A stretch of 64,000 bases of DNA, from assembly GCF_004323735.1 (NCBI RefSeq), contig NZ_CP036455.1:2909101-2973100 (forward strand), in the 5' to 3' direction. The first letter of the stretch is position 1. Every line of letters starts with the position of its first letter. Below the pieces are notes generated by a model. The model ran no database searches, had not been told where the DNA came from, and saw only the letters and a program-made list of their open reading frames with translations. Origin of the DNA: Streptomonospora litoralis. GTDB lineage: Bacteria; Actinomycetota; Actinomycetes; Streptosporangiales; Streptosporangiaceae. Positions 49,511 through 58,812 of this stretch are shown piece after piece. Made by a program: the position numbers and the translations under genes.

Positions 49511-50497
49511 GTGAACGGGGGCGGCGGCGAGGCTGCGCTGCCCGGCGGCGCGCTGCGGCGTTCCGGCGGGCGTGTGGTCGCGGTGGAGGCCGCCCACGCC
49601 GGGCTGCGGCGGGTTCCCGCTTCGATCGCGAAGCTGCGCGGGCTGCGGCGGATCGATCTCGACGGCAACCTGCTGGAGCACCTGCCGGCCGAGGTGTGCG
49701 CGCTGCCGCGGCTGCACACGCTGCTGCTCTACGCCAACCGGCTGCGCTCTGTGCCCCACGAGCTGGGCGACGCGCCGCTGCTGCGAAACCTGTCGCTGGG
49801 GGCCAACCGGCTGGCGGAGGTCCCCGGGCGGCTGTGGCGGCTGAGGGGGCTGCGCACGCTCAACCTCGCCGAGAACGCGCTGACCCGCCTGCCCGAGCAC
49901 ATTGCGCGGCTGAGCCGGCTGCGGATGCTCGACCTGGGCCACAACCGCCTCGATGAGCTGCCCGCCGAGGTCGGCGACCTCGCGGGCCTGACCGACTTCC
50001 TCTACCTCAGCGGCAACCGGCTCACCCGCCTGCCGGAGTCGCTGGGGCGGCTGCGCCGCCTGGACTACCTCGGCGCCACCGACAACCGGCTCACCGGGCT
50101 GCCCGAGGCGATCGGCGACATGGCGGGGCTGCGGGAGCTGCGCCTCTACCGCAACCGCATCGAGCGCCTGCCCGACTCCATCGGCGGGCTGGGGGCGCTG
50201 CGGGAGTTGCACGCCGCCGGCAACCGCATCGGCGAACTTCCCTCGTCCATCGGCGCCCTGGGCGGGCTGATGCACCTGGACCTGCGCGGAAATCCGCTCC
50301 AGCGCCTGCCCGCAACGGTGTCCGGGCTGGTGAATCTGCGCCGTCTGGACCTGCGGGGCGCGCGACTGGACGCGCTTCCCGAAGCGCTGGCGGAGCTGCC
50401 GCGGCTGGAGAAGCTGGACCTGCGCTGGACCAAGATCGAACGCCGCCCCGCCTGGCTGGGGGCGCTGCGGCGCCGCGGGTGCGTGGTGCTGGTGTGA
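49511..50497 (+). CDS. Leucine-rich repeat protein
   Basis: A 328-residue protein made mostly of about twelve repeats of roughly 23 residues with the pattern LxxLxLxxNxLxxLPxxI (for example RIDLDGNLLEHLP, TLNLAENALTRLP, YLGATDNRLTGLP). This is the plant/ROCO-like LRR class that in bacteria forms curved binding scaffolds. There is no signal peptide or membrane segment. GTG 49511 starts just before the first repeat. The gene ends three bases before the opposing AraC gene. Ligand unknown. Confidence 0.9.
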   Translation: MNGGGGEAALPGGALRRSGGRVVAVEAAHAGLRRVPASIAKLRGLRRIDLDGNLLEHLPAEVCALPRLHTLLLYANRLRSVPHELGDAPLLRNLSLGANRLAEVPGRLWRLRGLRTLNLAENALTRLPEHIARLSRLRMLDLGHNRLDELPAEVGDLAGLTDFLYLSGNRLTRLPESLGRLRRLDYLGATDNRLTGLPEAIGDMAGLRELRLYRNRIERLPDSIGGLGALRELHAAGNRIGELPSSIGALGGLMHLDLRGNPLQRLPATVSGLVNLRRLDLRGARLDALPEALAELPRLEKLDLRWTKIERRPAWLGALRRRGCVVLV

Positions 50498-50500
50498 GGC

Positions 50501-51457
50501 TCAGGGCCGGGGCGCCGAGCGAAACGCCCGCCGGTAGGACTGCGGGCTGGTGCCGACCACGCGTTTGAAGCGGTCGCGGAAGGACGTGGGCGAGCCGAAG
50601 CCGACCTGGTCGGCGATGCGGTCGACGGGGCGGGCGGTGGTCTCCAGCAGGTGCTGGGCCTGGCGGATGCGGGCGCGGTGCAGCCATTGCAGCGGCGTGG
50701 TGCCCATCTGCTCGCGGAAGCGGCGGTTGAGGGTGCGGGTGCTCATGGCGGCGCGGCGGGCGATGTCCTCGACCGTCAGGGGGTATCCGGCGTTGTCCTC
50801 CAGCCACCGCAGCAGCGGCTCGACCTCCGAGCCGCGCGGCGCGGGCGGCTGCTCGTGCACGATGAACTGGACCTGGCCGCCTTCGCGCTCCAGCGGCACC
50901 ACCGCGCGGCGGGCGGCGTCGGCGGCCGCCGCGGAGCCCAGATCGCGCCGGATCAGGTGCAGGCACAGGTCCAGGCCCGCCGCGGCGCCGGCCGAGGTCA
51001 GCAGGGTGCCGTTGTCGACGTAGAGGACCTCGGCGTCGACGGTGATCTGCGGGTGGCGCTTGGCCAGCAGGTCGGCGGCGGCCCAGTGGGTGGTGGCGCG
51101 CAGCCCGTCCAGCAGTCCGGTCGCGGCCAGGATGAACGCGCCCGAGCAGATCGAGGCGATGCGGGTGCCCGCCGCCGCAGCCGTGTGCAGCGCGGAGAGG
51201 ACCTCCTGCGGCACGGGCGCGAGCGGGTCGGCGCAGCCGGGCAGCATGACGGTGTCGGCGTCGGCGAGCGCCTCCAGCCCCCACGGGGCGTTCGGCGTGA
51301 ACGCGCCGGCGTCGACCGCTCGGCCGCCGGGCGCGCAGATGCGCACCCGGTAGGCGACGCCGCCGTCGGGCAGGCGGGCGCGCGAGAACGCCTCGATCGG
51401 CGTCGAGAGGTCGAAGGCAAGGACGTCGTCCAGCGCGAGGACGGCCACGGTGTGCAT
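50501..51457 (-). CDS. GlxA-family regulator (second copy)
   Basis: A 318-residue AraC/GlxA-type regulator: DJ-1-like N-terminal domain (SICSGAFILAATGLLDGLRATTHW) and a C-terminal AraC helix-turn-helix (LTVEDIARRAAMSTRTLNRRF). It is a paralogue of 17070-18089 but shows different ligand-domain residues, so it senses a different compound. ATG 51457 opens MHTVAVLALDDV, the usual start. It may control the neighbouring genes, but no operator was identified. Confidence 0.92.
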   Translation of the reverse strand: MHTVAVLALDDVLAFDLSTPIEAFSRARLPDGGVAYRVRICAPGGRAVDAGAFTPNAPWGLEALADADTVMLPGCADPLAPVPQEVLSALHTAAAAGTRIASICSGAFILAATGLLDGLRATTHWAAADLLAKRHPQITVDAEVLYVDNGTLLTSAGAAAGLDLCLHLIRRDLGSAAAADAARRAVVPLEREGGQVQFIVHEQPPAPRGSEVEPLLRWLEDNAGYPLTVEDIARRAAMSTRTLNRRFREQMGTTPLQWLHRARIRQAQHLLETTARPVDRIADQVGFGSPTSFRDRFKRVVGTSPQSYRRAFRSAPRP

Positions 51458-51582
51458 GGCGTCAATCTAGGGCCTCCTCTCGCGCAGGCGGAGCCGGGGC
51501 GGGCGGCGCCTCGGTGCCGGTCGCGGCCGGTGCCCGGCGGCCGAGGCCGGTGCACCGCCGCTGCCCGGCCGAATCCGCCCGT

Positions 51583-52191
51583 TCACAGCGCGGGCATCAC
51601 GCCCGCAGCGGCCAGCAGCGCCGGAATCCCCACCAGAAGGGCGCCCAGCGCGAGGGGCGCGCCCAGCGCCCCCAGGACGGCGAAGCGCACCGGCACACCC
51701 CGGCGCCGCGTGTGGGAGACGGCCACCACCCCGAACGCGCCCGCCATCAGCAGGAAGAACGCCACGTAGGCCAGGCCCCACACATCGACGTCGGCCGGGC
51801 TGCCGCGCACCCCCGTCGCCATGCCGGCCACCTGGACCAGGCTGCCCAGTCCGTACAGCCCCAGCGTCGCGAACGCCGCCCACAGCCCGGCGGCCAGGAC
51901 CGCCGGGGCCGGCAGGCGCGGGCGTTGGACGAGCGACAGCAGCGCCATGGCCGCGCCCGCGGCTTTCAGTGCGACGACCAGCCAGTTCATGACGCTCAGC
52001 CCGGTCGCGTAGGCGGCGTAGGGCCCCTGGGAGAAGCGGTCGGCGGCCTCGAACCCGACGTTCACGGCGGCGAAGCCGACACAGGCCAGCGCCGCTGCGA
52101 CGGCGGCGGCGACGACACGGCGGCCCGGCCGCGCAGGCGCGGCCTTCGTGCGCGCCGCGGAGGCGGAGGGGGGAGTTGCAGGCGTGGTCAT
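51583..52191 (-). CDS. Four-helix membrane protein, unknown family
   Basis: A 202-residue integral membrane protein with about four hydrophobic segments (around residues 25-45, 63-87, 96-122, 140-158 and possibly 170-195). It starts with a Thr/Ser/Ala-rich cytosolic stretch (MTTPATPPS). I do not recognise the family; it resembles small actinobacterial membrane proteins. ATG 52191 lies before a 233-base gap to the glycosyltransferase, and that gap holds no gene I can support. Confidence 0.75.
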   Translation of the reverse strand: MTTPATPPSASAARTKAAPARPGRRVVAAAVAAALACVGFAAVNVGFEAADRFSQGPYAAYATGLSVMNWLVVALKAAGAAMALLSLVQRPRLPAPAVLAAGLWAAFATLGLYGLGSLVQVAGMATGVRGSPADVDVWGLAYVAFFLLMAGAFGVVAVSHTRRRGVPVRFAVLGALGAPLALGALLVGIPALLAAAGVMPAL

Positions 52192-52424
52192 GGCGCCAGT
52201 CCACAGCAGCCCCCGCCCGCCGCGGATCCCCCCCAGCGGGGGACGACCGGACGCCGCGCTCCCGCTCGTGCGGGAGCGCGGCCGGGAGGGGGCCGGGCCG
52301 CGCACGACGGTCTCGGCGGCATCCGCGCCGGACGGCGGGTGGCGCCGCCGCCGGGCAATACCCCCTGCCACCGGCTCCACCGCTCCCCCGCGCTCGCGGG
52401 TGGCCGCAGCGCGGGGCGGCCGGT

Positions 52425-53279
52425 TCAGGGCAGCGGGCGGCTGACGGCCGAGGAGCGGCGGAACAGGCGGCTCAGCGACAGGTGGCCGTCGTAGGGCGTG
52501 TGCAGCCGCACCAGCAGCGAGCAGGGCCGCAGCAGCACGATCCCGATGAGCAGGCACAGCGCGGCACCGTAGGCGGCGCGGCGCTGGCCGTGCAGCCGGT
52601 AGGTATAGGGCCAGGCCCGCAGGTAGGAGTACAGGTCGCGCACCGAAGCGCCGATGCGCCGCGCCGAGACCGGCACGCGCAGCCCGTCGACGTAGCGCAC
52701 CCGCAGCCCGAGCCGACTCAGGTGCACCGCCAGGTCCAGGTCCTCCCACATGCCCGGCTGCGCACAGGTGTGGCCGCGCACCCGGCGCCAGCACTCGCGG
52801 CTCAGCGCCATGTTGGATCCCCACAGCATCGGGTGTCCCGACAGGAGGCGGTTGAGGCGGTGGCAGAAGAAGCGGTGCGCCACCAGCCCGGTGCGGCGCA
52901 TCGGGATGTCGTAGAACCAGGAGGGGCCGGTGACGGCGTCGGGGCGCGTGCCGGTGCGCGCATCCGGAGCGAAGGACTCGGCCAGGCGGCCCACCCACTC
53001 GGGCCCCACCATGGTGTCGGCGTCGATGCGGCCGAGCACGTCGCCGCCGGCCTCGTCGAAGCCCCGGTTGCGGGCGTGCACGGCGCCCTGGCGGGTTTCG
53101 CGCACCACCCGCACCCCGTGCTCGCAGAACGCCTCGGCGACCTCGGCGGTGCGGTCGGCGGAGTTGTTGTCGACCACGATGATCTCCTCGGCGGGCACGG
53201 TCTGGGTCACGAGGGCCTCCAGACAGCGGCCGAGCACCGCTTCCTCGTTGTAGGCCGGGACGATCACCGAAATCCTCAC
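52425..53279 (-). CDS. Family 2 glycosyltransferase
   Basis: A 284-residue GT-A glycosyltransferase. N-terminal ISVIVPAYNEEAVLGRCLEAL (in two parts) is followed by VVDNNSADRT (nucleotide-sugar contacts) and GRIDADTMVGPEW, where the DAD motif binds metal. Then comes MWEDLDLAVHLSRLGLRV with the D-x-D catalytic acid region, and an amphipathic C-terminus. It probably transfers sugar to a lipid or polysaccharide. GTG 53279 opens VRISVIV. The region upstream carries a frame overlapping its start by four bases, which I do not consider a gene. Confidence 0.9.
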   Translation of the reverse strand: MRISVIVPAYNEEAVLGRCLEALVTQTVPAEEIIVVDNNSADRTAEVAEAFCEHGVRVVRETRQGAVHARNRGFDEAGGDVLGRIDADTMVGPEWVGRLAESFAPDARTGTRPDAVTGPSWFYDIPMRRTGLVAHRFFCHRLNRLLSGHPMLWGSNMALSRECWRRVRGHTCAQPGMWEDLDLAVHLSRLGLRVRYVDGLRVPVSARRIGASVRDLYSYLRAWPYTYRLHGQRRAAYGAALCLLIGIVLLRPCSLLVRLHTPYDGHLSLSRLFRRSSAVSRPLP

Positions 53280-53797
53280 GGGGCTGCCTTGTCGTTGTCG
53301 GGGAAGGTGGCGACGGACGCGCGTGCCTGCTGGATCCGCTGATGGCTCGCTGAGTGCCGGTGTACCGCCTCCGCTCCAACCGGCGGTGTCCACCGGGTGA
53401 AATCCGGTCGGACCGCGGGGCTCCTACGTCGTGAAGCAAGCATGGCACGCACCGTGGCGTTGTCGAATCGGCTGCCCGCCGCCGGCGGCGCGAAGCGCCC
53501 GACCCGGGTTGGAGCATTCCGGTCTGCGGCCGCGGCCCAGGTGAGCGGGGCGGGCGCAGGAACCATAGCGCGGCGGTGCACCCGCCCGGAAGGCCCCGGC
53601 GCGAATCGGCCGGGGCGGCGTTCGAGGGGACGCGGGGGTCATGCGGCACGGGGGCGGGATCCGCCGCTGTGCGGCGGTGGCGGCGACGGCCGTGGCCGCC
53701 GGCGGCCGACCCGGTACGCCGCTGCGGGCGCCGCCGCAGCACACGGCACCGCGAAAACCGGTTCCGCCAGGTCAGCGCCTTTCGTAAGCTGCCCCGC
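53280..53797. other. Intergenic region, no supported gene
   Basis: This divergent spacer between the glycosyltransferase and the adenosine-deaminase-like gene holds several long frames with no family resemblance. A small perfect hairpin, ACCGG and CCGGT around GTGAAAT, is present around 53391-53407, but no other riboswitch part was found. Confidence 0.35.
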
Positions 53798-54778
53798 ATG
53801 CGCGATTTGGCCCGGCTGCCCAAAGTCCACCTGCACGTCCACCTGGAGAGCACGATCCGTCCGGCCACACTGCGCGAGATCGCCGCGGCCAACGACGCCG
53901 AACCTCCCGGACCGGCCCCGGCCGGCTTCGCCGGATTCCGCGCCTTCGCCGACCGCAACGCCCTGGTACGCGCCTGCCTGCGCCGACCCGCGGACTTCAC
54001 CCGCATCGCTCGGGAGTTCGCATCCGATGCCGCGGCCGACGGCGTCGGCTACGCCGAAGTCACCTTCAGCGCCGCCGCCCACGGCGAGCGCCTCGGCGAT
54101 ACCGGAATGCCGCTGCGGGCGGTGATCGAGGGGCTGGAGCAGGGCCGCGCGGCCCACGGCCTGGCCTACGGGCTGATCCTGGACCACTCGCGGCGGCGCC
54201 CACCGCAGCGGGCCCGGCGCACGCTCGACCTGGCGCTGGAGCACCCGTCGAAGGTGGTCGCCATCGGGATGGCGGGCGACGAGTCCTACCCGCTGGCGCC
54301 GTTCGCGGCGGTGCTGGCCGAGGCCGCCGCAGCGGGGGTGCGCACGGTGCACCACGCGGGCGAGATGCGCGGGCCCGACAGCGTCGGCGAAGCGCTGGCG
54401 TCGGGCACCCGCCGCCTGGGGCACGGGATCCGGGTGCTGGAGGATGCGGCCCTGACGGCGCAGGTGCGCGACAGCGGGATCGCGCTGGAGGTGTGCCCCT
54501 CCTCCAACGTGGCCCTGGGCCTGGTCGACTCGCTCGCGGCCCACCCCCTGCCGCGGCTGCGCGAGGCGGGGCTGGCCGTCGCGCTGGACACCGACGTCCC
54601 CGATGTCGCCGGCAGGTCGCTCAGCGGCGAGTACGCGGCCGTGCGCGCCGCGTTCGGATGCAGCGACGCGGAACTGGCGGAGATGGCGCGGACCGGAATC
54701 GCCGCTTCCTTCGCGCCGCAGGCGCTGCGGCGCGAACTCCTCGCCGGTGTCGACGCCTGGCTTGCCGCGCCCGCCTGA
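53798..54778 (+). CDS. Adenosine-deaminase-like metallohydrolase
   Basis: A 326-residue amidohydrolase of the adenosine deaminase family. Zinc ligands are visible in HLHVHLES (His13/His15), His186-Ala-Gly-Glu189 (HHAGE), His209 (GHGI) and Asp266 (ALDTDVPD). The Asp that normally follows the metal Asp (the TDD of true adenosine deaminases) is Val267 here, and the N-terminal metal motif ends ES rather than DG. Activity on adenosine may therefore be lost or shifted to another purine, and a related non-adenosine deaminase is possible. ATG 53798 was chosen because the conserved KVHLH block follows at once. Confidence 0.88.
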   Translation: MRDLARLPKVHLHVHLESTIRPATLREIAAANDAEPPGPAPAGFAGFRAFADRNALVRACLRRPADFTRIAREFASDAAADGVGYAEVTFSAAAHGERLGDTGMPLRAVIEGLEQGRAAHGLAYGLILDHSRRRPPQRARRTLDLALEHPSKVVAIGMAGDESYPLAPFAAVLAEAAAAGVRTVHHAGEMRGPDSVGEALASGTRRLGHGIRVLEDAALTAQVRDSGIALEVCPSSNVALGLVDSLAAHPLPRLREAGLAVALDTDVPDVAGRSLSGEYAAVRAAFGCSDAELAEMARTGIAASFAPQALRRELLAGVDAWLAAPA

Positions 54779-55091
54779 GGTGCGGCCGCACGGCGCCGGT
54801 GCACGCGCCGCCCCTGGCGGCACATGACGGGCCCCGGCAGGGTGGGCCCGCGCTCGGCCAGCCCGTGCGCCGGAAGAACCACGCGGACCGGGTGTTCTCC
54901 ACAAGCATCTGCAGGCGCCGGCCGGGCGAGTCGACCTCGGCGCCCCGCTGCTGCTGCCGCCGCCGTGCGCGGAAACCGTCCGCGACCGGCTGAACCGGAG
55001 GCGGCGGCGAGCAGACCCGAGCCCGTCGGCGCCTGCGGCCGCCCGACAAAACCACTCGCCGACGCAGCGCAGCACAGGGCACAGTCACACC
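54779..55091. other. Intergenic region
   Basis: 313 bases with no recognisable gene or repeat between the deaminase-like gene and the nucleotidyltransferase. Confidence 0.4.
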
Positions 55092-55895
55092 ATGAGTGAA
55101 CGAGGGCTGGACCACGACGGAACGATTGCACGCGAAGGCGCACTGGACCGTGTGCCGACAGCGTTCACCCCCGTCGTCGCAGCCGCCCGAACCCGCATCA
55201 CCCAGGCATTCGACACGCGGCTGCACAGCGCCTACATCTACGGCAGCCTCCCGCGCGGCACGGCCGTCCCCGGAGTCTCCGACCTCGACCTCCAGCTCGC
55301 GCTCCACGACGAACCCACCGCCGCCGATCGCGCCGGCGCCCAGGCGATCGCGGCCGCACTCGACCGGGCATTCCCCCAGATCGATGGTGTCGGCATCCTC
55401 GTGAGCAGCACCCGCGCGCTGCTGAGCGAACTCGAACGCCACGACGACGGCTTCTTCATCGCCTGCCTGTGCACCCCGCTGCTCGGCCCCGACCTGGCCG
55501 AGCGGCTACCGCGCTACCGCCCCACGCCCCTGCTCGCCCGCGAAACGAACGGCGATCTCGACCGCGCGCTGCCGCATTGGCGCGCCCGGGCCGCCGAAGC
55601 CGCCACCGACGCCGACCGCCGCACTCTCAGCCGCTCCGTCGCCCGCCGCATCGTCCGCACGGGATTCACCCTGATCATGCCCCGCTGGGGCGGCTGGACC
55701 AGCGACCTCGCCGAGTCCGCGGAACTCTTCGGCCGCTACTACCCGGAGCGCCTCCAGCAGATGCGCCTCGCCGCCGGAGTCGGAGCCGCCCCTTCAGCCG
55801 ATCCCGCAGTACTCGCCACCCTCCTCGGCGACCTGGGCCCCTGGCTCGCCGCCGAGTACACGGCTGTGCACGGCGAGAAGACACCCCGCCCCTGA
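55092..55895 (+). CDS. Nucleotidyltransferase-fold protein (aminoglycoside adenylyltransferase-like)
   Basis: A 267-residue protein with the minimal nucleotidyltransferase fold: GSLPRGTAVPGVSDLDLQ (Gly51-Ser52, Asp64 and Asp66), the metal-binding motif of AadA-like and other nucleotidyltransferases. Residues 160-267 are helical. It resembles proteins often labelled aminoglycoside nucleotidyltransferase, but the substrate is unknown. ATG 55092 opens MSERGLDHDG. Confidence 0.85.
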   Translation: MSERGLDHDGTIAREGALDRVPTAFTPVVAAARTRITQAFDTRLHSAYIYGSLPRGTAVPGVSDLDLQLALHDEPTAADRAGAQAIAAALDRAFPQIDGVGILVSSTRALLSELERHDDGFFIACLCTPLLGPDLAERLPRYRPTPLLARETNGDLDRALPHWRARAAEAATDADRRTLSRSVARRIVRTGFTLIMPRWGGWTSDLAESAELFGRYYPERLQQMRLAAGVGAAPSADPAVLATLLGDLGPWLAAEYTAVHGEKTPRP

Positions 55896-56196
55896 AGGCG
55901 GCGCCCAGCGAACGAGCCCGAAAGGAGCAACCCCGCAGGCACCGGCGAACGCCGGCACGTCCCGCGTGGCCACGCCGCGGGCGGCGGCGCGGCGTTGCAG
56001 TGCGGCGCTGCGCGCCGCAGGCCGGTACGGTACCGGGGCCGCGCCGAGTCGTGCGGCCGCCCAGGCCCCGCAGGCGGTGATCCGGGACACGGTTCCTTGA
56101 CCCGGACTGGCCTGCGGGCTCCACAGTGGGCGTGTCCGACCGACCCGGCCGCTGCCGCCCGCGCGCCGCGCCTACCCGACCCAGGAAGGAACCACC
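55896..56196. other. Intergenic region
   Basis: 301 bases with no supported gene; a GAAGGAACC ribosome site for the next gene lies at about 56186-56194. Confidence 0.4.
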
Positions 56197-57126
56197 ATGG
56201 CCCACGCCATCCGCTACGCCCGCTACGGCGGCCCCGAGGTGCTCACTCTGGAGGAGGTGGACCTGCCCCGCCTCGAACCCGGGCAGGTCCGGGTGCGGGT
56301 GCGCGCCGCCGGGGTCAACCCCATCGACTGGAAGGTCCGCAGCGGCGCCTTCTCCTCGGCGGCGCTGCAGCAGCCCGCGGGCACCGGCATGGACCTGGCC
56401 GGCACGATCGAGGCGGTGGGACCGGGCGTCGAGCGGTGGAGCCCGGGCCAGGCCGTCTTCGGCAAGGCCGCGACCGGCGCCGCCGCCACCGAGGCCCTGG
56501 CCGAGGCCGACCGGCTGGTGGCCAAACCCGACTGGCTGTCGTTCGAGTCCGCCGCGGCCCTGCCGATCCCCGCCGAGACCGCCGTGCGCACCCTGGGCCT
56601 GCTGGGCGTCGGCTCGGGCCACCGACTGCTCATCCACGCCGTCGCCGGCGGCGTGGGGCTGGTCGCCGCCCAGTTGGCGCTGGTCCGCGGCGCCGCGGTG
56701 ATCGGCACCGCCAGCCCGGCCCGCCACGGCTTCCTGCGCGAACTGGGCGTAGATCCGGTCTCCTACGGCGAGGGGCTGGAAGAGCGGCTGCGCGAGGCCG
56801 CCCCCGCGGGGGTGGACGCGGTCCTGGACGCCTCGGGACGCGGAGTACTGGCCGTCTCGGTGGAACTGGCGGGATCGCCCGAGAAGGTGATCACCATCGC
56901 CGACGGCTCGGCGGGCGAGCACGGCGTCCGCTTCTCCGGCGGCGGAGCCGACGGCGTCCCGCTGGAAGAGGTCTTCGCCGAAGTCCTGCCGCTACTGGAG
57001 CAGGGCCGGATCCGGCTGCCCGTGGAGGCGGTCTACCCGCTGGAGAAGACCGCCGAGGCCCACAGCCTCAGCCAGGAAGGCCACCTGAGCGGCAAGATCG
57101 TGATCAGCGTCGACGGCGGCGAGTAG
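56197..57126 (+). CDS. Zinc-free quinone oxidoreductase-type alcohol dehydrogenase
   Basis: A 309-residue MDR-superfamily protein. The N-terminal AAGVNPIDWKVRSGAF and TGMDLAGTIEAVGPGV blocks are typical of quinone oxidoreductase and related zinc-free NADPH dehydrogenases. The NADP-binding AVAGGVGLVAAQLAL is at about 151-165. No structural-zinc cysteine set is present. Likely an NADPH:quinone or enoyl reductase; the substrate is unknown. A clear AGGAA precedes ATG 56197. Confidence 0.92.
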   Translation: MAHAIRYARYGGPEVLTLEEVDLPRLEPGQVRVRVRAAGVNPIDWKVRSGAFSSAALQQPAGTGMDLAGTIEAVGPGVERWSPGQAVFGKAATGAAATEALAEADRLVAKPDWLSFESAAALPIPAETAVRTLGLLGVGSGHRLLIHAVAGGVGLVAAQLALVRGAAVIGTASPARHGFLRELGVDPVSYGEGLEERLREAAPAGVDAVLDASGRGVLAVSVELAGSPEKVITIADGSAGEHGVRFSGGGADGVPLEEVFAEVLPLLEQGRIRLPVEAVYPLEKTAEAHSLSQEGHLSGKIVISVDGGE

Positions 57127-57324
57127 TCCCTTGCCCGCGTGCGTCGCCGGCCGCCGTCGCGGACGGCGAAGGGGGTGAGGACCGAGGTGCGCCGACGGTG
57201 TCTCCGGGGCCGGTCTCGGCGTCGACCCCGGTTCCAGGGACACTCTGTGCGGCGGACGCCTGCGGCGCCCGGCGGGCGGTCCGGGGCGGCCCGGCGTGCC
57301 CGCGACCAGGGATGTGTGTGGAAC

Positions 57325-58197
57325 ATGCCGGGGCGGGCACGGTCAGGCGTGTCCGCACCGCCCTCGGAGGAGGTCGACATTTCCGAAGCCCGAACCACCG
57401 CTCCGGTCGTCTGTTTCCTCCATCCGCTCGCCAACGGGCGCGTGTGGTGGCGCCTCACCGAGGCGCTGCCGCGCCGGATCCGCACGCTGGTGGTGGAGCA
57501 GCCGCTCACCGGCCGCATCCAACCGCCGGGCCTGACCCGAGACGTCGTGGAGGCGGCGCGCGCCGCGCTGTCCCGGACGGGCGTCGATCTGGTGGTCGCC
57601 CCCGACCTCGCCGCCCACGCGGGTGCCGAGCTCGTCGCCGACGGCAGTGCCGCACACGCCCTGCTGATCAACCCCGACACCACGGCGCTGGTCGACCAGC
57701 CCGGCTATCAGACCCCCGCGCTCACCTCCGACATCGGAAGCTTCCTGCTGGACATGGCCCCCTACCACGAGCAGATGCGCGAGCAGGCGACCGTGCCCGC
57801 AGAGGGCGTCGAGACCATGGTGGAGTTCTCGCTGCGCAGTTGCGCCCACCTGGACGAACAGGACCGGGACCTGCTCCACGACATCTCCGTGGAACACATG
57901 ACCCGCTCGATACCCTTCGATATCCCCGCCGAGGGCGTTGCGGCGCCGCCGGAGCACACTTGGTTCACGCGCCTGAGCGCGGATCCCGAGCGGTTCACCG
58001 TCTACTGCGGCGAAATCGGCCCCTTGAGCGAACATATCCGCACCGTGGTGCCCCGCAACGTCCCCCAAGCGCGCATGGTGCGCGCATCCCCCACCACCGG
58101 TTACCCCTGGCTGGAGCAGCCGCAGGCGCTGGCCGCGCTCATCGACGACCTTGTGACGAGGGGGGCGCCGGAGTCGGCGGACGTCCCGCACACGTGA
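57325..58197 (+). CDS. Alpha/beta-hydrolase-like protein without nucleophile
   Basis: A 290-residue protein with the alpha/beta-hydrolase beginnings: VVCFLHPLANGRVWWRLTEALP (in two parts) and LVVEQPLTGR. At the nucleophile elbow, where G-x-S-x-G is expected, the sequence is VVAPDLAAHAGAELV, with no serine. Residues around AEGVETMVEFS and YCGEIGPLSEH resemble the cap and acid parts. It may be a non-catalytic hydrolase-fold binding protein. Start is ambiguous: ATG 57325, GTG 57349, or a site near GGAGGAGG at about 57366-57373. Confidence 0.6.
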   Translation: MPGRARSGVSAPPSEEVDISEARTTAPVVCFLHPLANGRVWWRLTEALPRRIRTLVVEQPLTGRIQPPGLTRDVVEAARAALSRTGVDLVVAPDLAAHAGAELVADGSAAHALLINPDTTALVDQPGYQTPALTSDIGSFLLDMAPYHEQMREQATVPAEGVETMVEFSLRSCAHLDEQDRDLLHDISVEHMTRSIPFDIPAEGVAAPPEHTWFTRLSADPERFTVYCGEIGPLSEHIRTVVPRNVPQARMVRASPTTGYPWLEQPQALAALIDDLVTRGAPESADVPHT

Positions 58198-58243
58198 ACG
58201 GGCGGGGCGGGGCCCGCCGATCGGACGCCGAAGGCGCGGGCGC

Positions 58244-58277
58244 CGGCGGCGCCGCTCACCCGGCGGCGCCGCTCACC
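58244..58277. repeat. 17-bp tandem duplication over a stop codon
   Basis: The unit CGGCGGCGCCGCTCACC occurs at 58244-58260 and again immediately at 58261-58277. Each copy contains a minus-strand TGA, so the duplication covers the stop of the peptidase fragment. Confidence 0.75.
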
Positions 58278-58810
58278 CGGCCGCGTCGGCGAAGCCGTCG
58301 AGGGCGGCCACGACGCGGGCGCGCATCCGTGTGCTGCCGGTGTGGCCGGCGTCGTCGAGGACCTCCAGGCGGGCGCCGGGCCAGGTGCGCCGCAGCTGCC
58401 AGGCGGTCTCCAGCGGCGCGCTCAGGTCCAGGCGGCCGTGGACGAGCACGCCGGGGACGGACGCCAGGCGGTGGGCGCGGGCCAGCAGCACCCCCTCTTC
58501 CAGCCAGGCGGCGTGGGCGAAGTAGCGGCTGGCGATGCGCACGAAGGCGAGCCGATCGCGGGTGGGGCGGCCGCTGTAGGCGGTGGGGTCGCCCGCGGCC
58601 TCGTGGGCGACGACGGCGTCCTCCCAGCGGGTCCACTCCTGGGCGGCCCGCTCGCGCACGCCCGGATCGGCGTGCTCCATCCGGGCCGCGTAGGCGGCCA
58701 CCTCCGCCCCGTCGGCGGCCTCGGGTACGGCGCCGCGGAAGCGCCGCCACTGCTCGGGCAGGAACCGGCTCATGCCCCCGAACAGCCAGTCGATAGCCAC
58801 TTCCCCGGAC
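58273..58810 (-). pseudogene. C-terminal fragment of proline iminopeptidase
   Basis: The minus strand encodes the C-terminal half of a prolyl aminopeptidase: WLFGGMSRFLPEQWRRF, WEDAVVAHEA, WLEEGVLLARAHRLASVPG, VLVHGRLDLSAPLETAW, then the catalytic His in DDAGHTG. The N-terminal about 140 residues with the HGGPG and the GGSWG nucleophile serine are absent. The similarity begins near 58810, exactly where an opposing gene end starts. It is therefore a truncated gene. Confidence 0.8.
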
Positions 58811-58812
58811 CG

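Noticed and set aside
53385-53425. Possible cobalamin riboswitch on the plus strand
   Set aside because: A stem ACCGG/CCGGT around GTGAAAT recalls one riboswitch element, but the B12 box and the rest of the conserved core are missing, and the gene downstream is not a B12 gene.
53276-53581. 101-codon frame on the minus strand overlapping the glycosyltransferase start (GTGA)
   Set aside because: The overlap looks like coupling, but the translation has no domain or convincing codon pattern and its DNA overlaps the divergent spacer.
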